5,082 nucleotides of DNA, taken from contig JAUUYK010000098.1 of assembly GCA_030588285.1 (NCBI GenBank), forward strand, positions 1-5,082, given 5' to 3'. Positions 1 through 5,082 of this stretch are shown here, piece by piece. Source of the stretch: Kiritimatiellales bacterium. Lineage in GTDB: Bacteria > Verrucomicrobiota > Kiritimatiellia > Kiritimatiellales > Pontiellaceae. The notes beneath the pieces are model-generated. The model saw nothing but the letters and a program-made list of their open reading frames with translations, did not search any database and was not told where the DNA came from. How positions within the stretch are numbered: position 1 is the first letter of the stretch; each line of letters opens with the position of its first letter. A program made the position numbers and the translations under genes.

Positions 1-670
1 CGGCCTTTTCTTCGTCTAATAGCGGGCAATTTTTGGCCATCACTTCTTCCAAAATTTGGATGTAGGTATCAATCGCCGCTTCCCCAATTTTCTGGGCAAA
101 AACAAGATCCGCATCGAAATTTCCGGTGCTGTAGTTTTCGAGATAAAAATGAGCAACCCCGCGATGCCGACCGAGAGCGGGAATAAAGAAGTAGCGTTCG
201 CCCTGCGCGCGGGCGGATTCAAACTCGGCGGGCGCAGCCAGCCGGAGGGCTTCGGAGAATTGTTCCGTCTGTTTTGAATTTGGAATGGATGGATTGAGGT
301 CGGCCATGATGCGCCAATAGCCTTCGCCCCCTTTTAGTTCGGTCCAACTGATGTGAATATGCACGGACGGGGCGTGCGGATGAACAGGATGAACAATGGT
401 GGAGATGGCCGAGGCAGAACCGAGTTTCCGCCCTGGAGTGTCGTCGTAGTGCACTTGCGAAACATTTACCGAAGCGCGCCCGAGCACTGCCGAGTCTTCC
501 ACGCCAAAGCGTTCTCCGCCACCATGCTGTCCGCCATCGCGATACCATTGCACAGGGGTAAACTTTGCTCCGCTGACTTTTTCCAAAGCGTGGACAAAGC
601 GCTGCTGCAACGATTCGACGAGGGCGAGAGCGTGCGCTGCTGATTGGGATTGAGCCGCGATTCTAATCAT
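1..670 (-). CDS. hemF: Divergent HemF-type oxygen-dependent coproporphyrinogen III oxidase, N-terminal 223 codons (C-terminus beyond window)
   Basis: The open frame begins at the ATG at 670-668 and stays open to base 1, so the C-terminus lies outside. HemF oxidatively decarboxylates coproporphyrinogen III to protoporphyrinogen IX in the cytoplasm, using O2, late in haem synthesis. Seen in the translation: a Gly-rich segment (residues 46-53), ASVNVSQVHYDD (66-77, matching the family's AGVN.S.VHG), TIVHP (91-95), PSVHIHIS (101-108), YWRIMADLNPS (118-128, matching WWFGGG.DLTP), RYFFIPALGRHRGVAHFYLE (159-178, matching DYFYL...RGIGGLFFD) and DTYIQILE (201-208, matching DAYLPIVE). H94 and H104 keep the ten-residue spacing of the two conserved E. 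coli histidines. About 33 residues precede GAKF, near the E. coli length, which supports this start. Odd: the Arg of HANVR, the Gly-Gly of RGIGG and the FFDD acids are replaced, so this is a divergent branch. Its ATG overlaps the upstream kinase stop. I am confident of the family and less sure that the substrate is unchanged. Confidence 0.85.
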   Translation of the reverse strand, partial: MIRIAAQSQSAAHALALVESLQQRFVHALEKVSGAKFTPVQWYRDGGQHGGGERFGVEDSAVLGRASVNVSQVHYDDTPGRKLGSASAISTIVHPVHPHAPSVHIHISWTELKGGEGYWRIMADLNPSIPNSKQTEQFSEALRLAAPAEFESARAQGERYFFIPALGRHRGVAHFYLENYSTGNFDADLVFAQKIGEAAIDTYIQILEEVMAKNCPLLDEEKA

Positions 671-3240
671 CGTTCCTGCAGTTCCTGAACATAGCGAAAA
701 CCAACATCGCTCGGGACAACGGGCGTATCGGAGGCATAGCTGCAGGGCAGGAAGGTTTCAGTGGTGAAGGCACTTCCGCCTTTAAGCTGATATAATATTT
801 TTTCAGCGCCACTGCCCGGCAAGGGCGAGGAGGTCATTTCACGAACATTACCCGCGGTGTCGCAGACGTTATAGACGGAGACATCGGAAAACCGAAAACT
901 ACCGGGCGGAGCAAACAGCGGAAATTTCGCTTTGGCGGCTTTATTTTTCTTCGTGAGGGTCAGTTTTTCATGAAATCCGTTACCCCAAACATAGCGCCGA
1001 CCGTCCACGCCGCGCGCGGCTTTTTCCCACTCTTCGGCAGAGGGCAGACGAATGGTGGCGCCTTTTTGTTTTCCGAGCCAGGCACAATAGGCATTCACCG
1101 CATCGCGCGAAAGACCAACCACGGGAAGTCCGGGGGTCAATCGCTTATCTTGCAACATCCCTTGTTCATCCCACGCGTCATAAAATTTTCGCTCGGTTTC
1201 GTTGAATTGAATGCGGCTTCGATACGCCTGTTTTTTCTCTAGATCCAGCGTTTTCCAAAAGACGAGGTATTCCGCAAAGGTGACCTCGTACTTCTTAATA
1301 AAAAATCCATTCAACGCACGGCGATGCAATCGGAAAAAGCGCGATTCGCCGCCGCCAAAAAAGAAGGTTCCGGCGGGAACATAAGCCATATCTTCGGGAA
1401 TTTCGGACGGAATTTCTAAGGTAATCTGTTTTTGTTCTCCGTGCTCTATGAAGACGGGATAAGGGAGTTTGCTCCCATTTTTCAAAACCACTTCCATGAT
1501 ATAGGACCCTGAATAAATGGGATCAATTACAAAGGGGAATTCGCGGGTTCGGTCAACCATATCCCCTTGCGTGAAACACGGTTCATGTTCATCAACGCTA
1601 AAAATCATCACCTCGATCACGTTCGACGAGCCTATAATTTCCAATACGCCATAGCCTAAATTTCGAAAGCGAACATCGTCTAAAAACTGAGTGGTTTCCG
1701 CAGAAACAGCACCCCCCCACCGTTTAATACGTACGTCTATTTCGGCCAGTTTATTTTCAACAAATTCATATTTGTTTTGATAGAAAGCAAAGTCTATCCG
1801 CTGGCGCTCCACCTCTAAAACCCCCGCCCGAACCTGAGGTTTCCCTCTCAACGATTCCGGCACGTTTTCATAATAATTTAGGGCCAAATTAAAGTCGCGA
1901 GCAATCTCGCCCGTTAGTTTCTGAAAGGAGAGCCGCAGTTTTTCTTCCTCCGGCGATTCGCCGATGCGGCGGGCGGCTCGAGAAATGACCTGTAGTTCGT
2001 CGTATTTCTTTTTTGCCGTCGGTATTTTTTCCAGGACACTCAACCGAAACTCTTCGGCATTACGAAAGTTGGTGCGGTAGCTTCCTTGAATCATGGCCCG
2101 CTGAAAACCGAAGGCAAAAATCAGGGCCACTCCAGCCGCAACCACCACACTCGATTTGATGGGGTGCCGCCGACACGCGTTCCAAAAACGAATAATCCGA
2201 GGGGCCTTATACGCTTTGACGTTGCGGTGTTCGAGGAAGTTGCGGATATCCTGAGCAAGATGCTCGACGGTGGTGTAGCGACTCATAGGGAAGCGCGACA
2301 TGGCTCTCAGGCATATGGCCTCCAGCTCCCGAGGAATTTTCATTTCTGGACAGCGTTTCCGCGGGGGCTTAAACCGACCTAATTTGACGTTTTCGAGGAG
2401 CTTGCGTAGTTGTGTTTTTTCGAAGGGCGGGAGGTACGTGAGCATGTGGTAAAGAATGGCGCCCAGACTGTAGACATCGCTCTGAAAATTTATTTCGTCG
2501 GTCTTACCGTTGGCCTGCTCCGGCGACATATAGTTAGGGGTTCCTGAAACGGATCCATCCAACGTGTTGGTGCCAATATCAAATTCTTCCATGCGAAGTT
2601 TCACTCCGCCTCGCCCCTCTTCATTCGAGTTTAGATGTTTCACTAAACCCCAGTCGAGAATCAACACTTCGCCATATTCGCCCGTCATGATATTGGCCGG
2701 TTTTAGGTCGCGATGAATCACATTTTTACTGTGTGCAAAAGCCACGCCATTACAAACGGATAAAAAGATATCGAGCAGGATATTTAAGGAATATTGTTTT
2801 TTATAAAAGGCGGGGTTTTCGGTCAACCGATCTAAAATTTGTTTTAAGTCATCCCCCTCGACTTTTTTCATGGTGAAGTAGACGCCTAACTCATCGGTTA
2901 CGCCCATTTCATGCACCGGCATAATATTCGGATGTTCGAGCTGCGCGGTTCCCCGGGCCTCTTTCAAAAAGCGATCGACCACCTCTTCCTCCTCGCGGAA
3001 ATGTTTTTTCAGCGATTTAATGGCCACTTCGCGCCCGAGCAACGTGTCGAGCGCGCTATGTACTTCGCCAAACGAACCTTTTCCAAGGGGAGTGATGGAG
3101 GTGTAATGCGCATCTGGACGCTCCATTTTTACGGAGAGCACATGCTTAACCTGACTCAGATCCAACGAAGAGGCTCCACCTACAGTTTCATTTTCGGTTT
3201 CGTCGAGCGGGTTCGTTTCATCTGTATTTGATTGATCCAT
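667..3240 (-). CDS. Membrane Ser/Thr protein kinase with extracytoplasmic PEGA-like and FGE-sulfatase-like domains (Pkn1-like)
   Basis: An 857-residue protein that should phosphorylate Ser/Thr of cytoplasmic targets in response to something sensed outside. The kinase domain (about 46-335) has the P-loop GKGSFGEV (53-60), the VAIK lysine K75, helix-C E94, the catalytic loop HRDLKPAN (176-183), DWG (196-198) in place of DFG, SPE (239-241) and the helix-F Asp D255, so it looks active. The stretch from DWG to SPE is long (about 46 residues) and Ser/Thr-rich near its end. One membrane helix (about 363-379) follows a basic segment (RFWNACRRHPIK), placing the kinase inside and the C-terminus outside. 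Next come a charged helical linker (about 385-525), a beta-rich PEGA-like stretch (about 528-612) and an FGE-sulfatase/DUF323 domain (about 618-855) with RLPSAEEWEKAARG, CDTAGNVREM, LKGGS and VGFRYV. The paired active-site cysteines of true FGE are absent, so this domain is probably a binding or sensory module. The ATG at 3240 is chosen over an in-frame TTG at 3252 because the TTG lies in the ribosome binding site. Confidence 0.93.
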   Translation of the reverse strand: MDQSNTDETNPLDETENETVGGASSLDLSQVKHVLSVKMERPDAHYTSITPLGKGSFGEVHSALDTLLGREVAIKSLKKHFREEEEVVDRFLKEARGTAQLEHPNIMPVHEMGVTDELGVYFTMKKVEGDDLKQILDRLTENPAFYKKQYSLNILLDIFLSVCNGVAFAHSKNVIHRDLKPANIMTGEYGEVLILDWGLVKHLNSNEEGRGGVKLRMEEFDIGTNTLDGSVSGTPNYMSPEQANGKTDEINFQSDVYSLGAILYHMLTYLPPFEKTQLRKLLENVKLGRFKPPRKRCPEMKIPRELEAICLRAMSRFPMSRYTTVEHLAQDIRNFLEHRNVKAYKAPRIIRFWNACRRHPIKSSVVVAAGVALIFAFGFQRAMIQGSYRTNFRNAEEFRLSVLEKIPTAKKKYDELQVISRAARRIGESPEEEKLRLSFQKLTGEIARDFNLALNYYENVPESLRGKPQVRAGVLEVERQRIDFAFYQNKYEFVENKLAEIDVRIKRWGGAVSAETTQFLDDVRFRNLGYGVLEIIGSSNVIEVMIFSVDEHEPCFTQGDMVDRTREFPFVIDPIYSGSYIMEVVLKNGSKLPYPVFIEHGEQKQITLEIPSEIPEDMAYVPAGTFFFGGGESRFFRLHRRALNGFFIKKYEVTFAEYLVFWKTLDLEKKQAYRSRIQFNETERKFYDAWDEQGMLQDKRLTPGLPVVGLSRDAVNAYCAWLGKQKGATIRLPSAEEWEKAARGVDGRRYVWGNGFHEKLTLTKKNKAAKAKFPLFAPPGSFRFSDVSVYNVCDTAGNVREMTSSPLPGSGAEKILYQLKGGSAFTTETFLPCSYASDTPVVPSDVGFRYVQELQER
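674..678 (-). promoter_or_regulatory. Ribosome binding site of the hemF-like gene, inside the kinase 3' end
   Basis: On the minus strand CAGGA lies three bases before the ATG at 670. It is within the last codons of the kinase gene. The spacing is shorter than ideal, which fits re-initiation by ribosomes finishing the kinase at the overlapping ATGA rather than strong independent initiation. Confidence 0.45.
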
Positions 3241-3246
3241 TGAAAA

Positions 3247-3250
3247 CTCC
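3247..3250 (-). promoter_or_regulatory. Ribosome binding site that fixes the kinase start
   Basis: GGAG on the minus strand stands six bases (TTTTCA) before the ATG at 3240, a standard spacing. The alternative in-frame TTG at 3252-3250 shares a base with this motif and would have no site of its own, so the longer start, which would add four residues, is rejected. Confidence 0.75.
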
Positions 3251-3259
3251 AAAGACTAA

Positions 3260-3288
3260 ACTATAAGAAAAAGAGCCGTGATGGTCAC
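3260..3288 (-). promoter_or_regulatory. Candidate sigma-70-like promoter for the kinase/hemF unit
   Basis: On the minus strand GTGACC (3288-3283, 4 of 6 against TTGACA) is followed after 17 bases by TATAGT (3265-3260, 5 of 6 against TATAAT). It lies between the greA terminator and the kinase ATG, where a promoter is needed. Transcription would begin only about 12-15 bases before the ATG, so the leader would be very short, just long enough to hold the GGAG. The match is by eye and assumes a housekeeping consensus. Confidence 0.35.
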
Positions 3289-3290
3289 GG
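3276..3290 (-). repeat. Perfect 6-bp inverted repeat over the -35 region: operator or weak second terminator
   Basis: CCGTGA, a 3-base spacer and TCACGG form a perfect palindrome that covers the proposed -35 box. As DNA it could be a small operator for a dimeric repressor. As RNA read on the minus strand it is a 6-bp hairpin followed by CTCTTTTTCTT, which resembles a weak intrinsic terminator backing up the stronger one at 3325-3355. The sequence alone does not decide between these readings. Confidence 0.45.
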
Positions 3291-3324
3291 ACATAAGGCC
3301 ATAGAATCAGATTTGTCGCACAAT

Positions 3325-3355
3325 AAAAAATGCCGAAGAGGATTTCTTCGGCATT
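3325..3355 (-). terminator. Rho-independent terminator downstream of the greA-type gene
   Basis: Read on the minus strand, AATGCCGAAGA (3355-3345), loop AATCC and TCTTCGGCATT (3339-3329) make a perfect 11-bp stem. The stem end and the bases after it give a run of T (ATTTTTTATTG). On the plus strand the stem is followed by no T run, so the terminator works leftward only. It lies about 180 bases past the greA stop and about 85 bases before the kinase ATG, so it should end greA transcripts, or those of a small RNA starting in the gap, and insulate the kinase. Confidence 0.85.
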
Positions 3356-3461
3356 CGATCGCTTTTACGATCGCACTTCTTTAGACGTATTTCACGAATG
3401 AGAAGTGGTTCATTTTTGGCTTACAAACTACCCCCCCCCACACGTTGCTCTCGACCGCAAC
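3329..3461 (-). other. Structured 3' UTR or possible small RNA: hairpins stacked against the terminator
   Basis: Read on the minus strand, four hairpins follow one another. They are GTTGC/GCAAC (3461-3457 with 3448-3444, 8-base loop), CACTTCT/AGAAGTG (3407-3401 with 3380-3374, 20-base loop), CGATCG/CGATCG (3373-3368 with 3361-3356, 6-base loop) and the terminator stem (3355-3329). The last three abut exactly, with no unpaired base between them, so they could stack end to end. This may be a protective 3' UTR of the greA mRNA or the 3' half of a processed or independent small RNA. I recognise no named RNA family, and no convincing promoter for a separate RNA was found. Confidence 0.4.
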
Positions 3462-3509
3462 CCTCATGAAGGTGCTTTCTTCGCGAGCTTCGTGCTCTTC
3501 AATGAGCAT
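3381..3509 (-). CDS. Possible 42-residue small protein between greA and the terminator (doubtful)
   Basis: An ATG at 3509-3507 opens 42 codons ending in TAA at 3383-3381. The product begins MLIEEHEAREEST and ends MNHFSFVKYV. It has an acidic first third and a more hydrophobic, Val-rich rest with one Cys (residue 29), but no membrane segment or signal peptide. An inner ATG gives a 28-residue version (from residue 15). I see no good ribosome binding site before either start. The frame crosses the run of nine G, so a one-base change there would destroy it, and its stop lies in the loop of a predicted hairpin. I do not recognise it, and a chance ORF inside a structured UTR is as likely. Confidence 0.2.
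   Translation of the reverse strand: MLIEEHEAREESTFMRVAVESNVWGGVVCKPKMNHFSFVKYV
3431..3439. repeat. Homopolymer run of nine C (nine G on the minus strand)
   Basis: Nine identical G/C bases lie in the greA-kinase gap, the longest homopolymer I see in the window. Such runs are prone to slippage in replication and to length errors in sequencing. If the small ORF across it is real, slippage would switch it on and off. Otherwise the effect would be limited to the folding of the greA 3' UTR. Confidence 0.9.
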
Positions 3510-3537
3510 AGCAAGTGGGTGGAATTAGATTCATGCT

Positions 3538-5082
3538 TTAGCTTTTGATCCAGAGCTTGATTTCGTCCGAAATGGGAAGAATTGCATGCAGCTCGCAGCG
3601 CCCGGCAGGAATCTCAACCACGTCTCCAACCACGTGCCCTTTCAGCGCTTTGGCCAGGCGGGTTTCGCAGGAAATCACCGAAAGCGATTCCTCCTGATCC
3701 CATGCTCCGAGGATGTAGTAGGTTTCTATTGCTCCGTCGTTATATTTGAGCTCAACCCCACAGCCCGCGCCCACCGTATCGATTTGAATATTGGCATAGT
3801 TGGTTGGTTTCACTCGTTCAAGATCGTCCGCGAGTTGCGCCCCTTGCGCCATCAGCAAGCCTTGCCGTTCCTTGGCATATTTAAACTCGGCATTTTCACG
3901 AAGGTCACCATAGCTCCGAGCCAACTCAATTTCTTTTGAGTTTTCCGGAATATCAACCGTCATAATTTTTTCGAGATGCTTCTGTCGCTCAACGTAGCTT
4001 CGAGTGGAGGTCATCGGAATTTCACGCTTCGGAGCGGAGGAGGCCGATGGGAGAATAATGTCCTGAAGTTCAGGGAATTTACGAAGCACTTTAGCAATCA
4101 CCGATTTACGATCGAGGGCTTCCCAGCCCTGCCCTTCGTTGATTCGGCGCATAAAGTCGCGGCGTTGCTGTTTGGTCATGGCATCCATAACTTCGTGCAG
4201 CCATTCCTCCTGCTGGAAGCGGTCGCGAAGTTGGTTCTGCGCACGGAGCATGGCCCCCGCGAGGTTCACTTCTAATACTTCCTGAACTCGGAAGGCGAGA
4301 TCGCCTTTAGAGATTAGTTTCCATTCCTCGATATAACTCGTTGAACGCTGACACCAAAGCAACATCGGCGCACTGGCCACACGTTTGGCAACCGCCACCG
4401 ACATGATTTGGCGAACCACATCTTCAGCACCATATTTAATGAGCGCACTCATAACTTCGTTCAGAACCGGATGGCTGACTACGGGAATGACATTACTTAA
4501 TGTGGCAATTACCGCTTCTTTGTCGTTTTCAATCAGGATGGCCAGCAAGGTTTGCAACTGACGGGAAGGAAGACGATCCAGGGTGGTTACTAGGTCATTG
4601 GTGATCAAATCATGAATTAATTGTTCGGTTTCTAATCCAGAGGGTTCAACGTCTAAAATACGAGCATAGATAAATCCTTCCGCTTTCCATTCTGGTTTGG
4701 CAGAAGGAGCCCCTTTAATAATAAAGGCGAGGCGGTTCGCTAGCGCGTCTTTTGCGGCATCAGAGCTGCAATCAATTTTCTTTTCGATGATCTCCTTGAA
4801 GCGAGCAAACAGACCTTCAATATCGCGATCTTTCGTAATCTGTCCGAACCATTCATCGTCGTAAGCCATGCCCAATTTATGGAAAATAATATTGTCGGAA
4901 CGTTTTTTTGGAATTTCAACAGATGCATCTTGTTTCAGCCCACGTCTGGCTCCTTCCCAGTATTTTTTCCATTTTGCTTCGGGTAATACCGATGGAACCA
5001 TCTTTTCGATTAAACGGGTGACGGATAGGTTGCCGTAGCTGCGCAACGTGGTGCGAACTACCTCGGCAGGTTCTTCCTTGAG
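3538..5082 (-). CDS. greA: Large GreA-type transcription elongation factor, C-terminal 514 residues (5' end beyond window)
   Basis: The frame is open to base 5082 and ends in TAA at 3540-3538, so the N-terminus is missing. The TTG at 5046 is an internal Leu codon, since twelve open codons precede it in the window. Residues about 1-357 of the fragment are mostly helical with HEAT-like or TPR-like amphipathic helices and no recognised catalytic motif. Residues about 358-510 are a Gre domain: the coiled-coil signature GDLRENAEFKYAKERQ (392-407), whose tip acids D393 and E396 match the E. coli GreA pair that holds Mg2+ in the RNA polymerase active site, then the FKBP-like C-terminal fold (about 427-510) with GVELKYNDG, SVIS and ALKGHVVGDVVEIP. 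It should rescue backtracked RNA polymerase by stimulating transcript cleavage. Ordinary GreA has about 158 residues. The long form resembles the chlamydial one, which has about 700. The role of the helical part is unknown to me. Confidence 0.9.
   Translation of the reverse strand, partial: LKEEPAEVVRTTLRSYGNLSVTRLIEKMVPSVLPEAKWKKYWEGARRGLKQDASVEIPKKRSDNIIFHKLGMAYDDEWFGQITKDRDIEGLFARFKEIIEKKIDCSSDAAKDALANRLAFIIKGAPSAKPEWKAEGFIYARILDVEPSGLETEQLIHDLITNDLVTTLDRLPSRQLQTLLAILIENDKEAVIATLSNVIPVVSHPVLNEVMSALIKYGAEDVVRQIMSVAVAKRVASAPMLLWCQRSTSYIEEWKLISKGDLAFRVQEVLEVNLAGAMLRAQNQLRDRFQQEEWLHEVMDAMTKQQRRDFMRRINEGQGWEALDRKSVIAKVLRKFPELQDIILPSASSAPKREIPMTSTRSYVERQKHLEKIMTVDIPENSKEIELARSYGDLRENAEFKYAKERQGLLMAQGAQLADDLERVKPTNYANIQIDTVGAGCGVELKYNDGAIETYYILGAWDQEESLSVISCETRLAKALKGHVVGDVVEIPAGRCELHAILPISDEIKLWIKS

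Noticed and set aside
40..548. Two overlapping minus-strand ORFs at 40-222 and 219-548
   Set aside because: They are in frames other than the continuous HemF frame (670 to 1), which carries clear family motifs. The short ORFs are shadows.
1..670. Horizontal transfer of the hemF-like gene, based on higher GC in part of it
   Set aside because: Spot counts give about 62% GC in 421-540 but only about 43% in 1-60, so composition varies within the gene and does not mark a boundary.
3241..3252. Kinase start at the in-frame TTG at 3252
   Set aside because: The TTG overlaps the GGAG that serves the ATG at 3240 and has no ribosome binding site of its own. The four added residues match nothing.
3253..3537. 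tRNA or a known structural RNA (SRP RNA, tmRNA, 6S) in the gap
   Set aside because: No T-loop GTTCRA pattern, no acceptor stem of the right spacing and none of the conserved SRP or tmRNA segments could be found on either strand.
353..4275. Plus-strand ORFs of 73 to 117 residues opposite the three genes
   Set aside because: All lie antisense to strong coding frames, have no recognisable domains or ribosome binding sites, and read as low-complexity reverse complements.
5044..5046. TTG at 5046 as the start of the greA-type gene
   Set aside because: The frame stays open to base 5082 with protein-like sequence (KEEPAEVVRTT), and the family is longer at its N-terminus, so this is an internal Leu codon.

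Overview
The window is 5,082 bases with all recognisable genes on the minus strand. In the order of transcription it holds three protein genes: (1) the 3' two thirds or so of a large GreA-type transcription elongation factor that enters from beyond base 5082 and stops at 3538; (2) a complete 857-residue membrane Ser/Thr protein kinase with an FGE-sulfatase-like C-terminal domain (3240 to 667); and (3) the first 223 codons of a divergent HemF-type coproporphyrinogen III oxidase (670 to beyond base 1). The hemF-like gene runs off the window edge.

The organism is most likely a member of the PVC superphylum (Verrucomicrobiota, Lentisphaerota, Kiritimatiellota, Chlamydiota). Two things point there. 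The first is a GreA domain carried at the C-terminus of a long helical protein, as in the roughly 700-residue chlamydial GreA. The second is a kinase joined to an FGE-sulfatase/DUF323 domain, the layout I recall for chlamydial Pkn1. This is inference from remembered family architecture, not from a search. Spot counts of base composition give about 48% GC in greA and up to about 60% inside the hemF-like gene.

Region by region: 1-670 is the hemF-like gene. Its ATG overlaps the kinase stop in an ATGA junction, so the two are probably co-transcribed and translationally coupled. 667-3240 is the kinase, whose start is fixed by a GGAG ribosome binding site. 3241-3537 is a 297-base gap. It carries a candidate promoter with a perfect palindrome over its -35 box, a strong rho-independent terminator facing left, two more hairpins packed against that terminator with no spacer, a run of nine G (minus strand) and a 42-codon small ORF of doubtful status. 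3538-5082 is the greA-type gene. The terminator should separate greA transcription from the kinase/hemF unit.

No mobile element, CRISPR array, tRNA or rRNA is visible, and I see no real gene on the plus strand. The least ordinary points are the translational coupling of a signalling kinase to a haem-biosynthesis enzyme, the divergence of that enzyme from classical HemF at several conserved positions, and the tightly stacked RNA hairpins downstream of greA.
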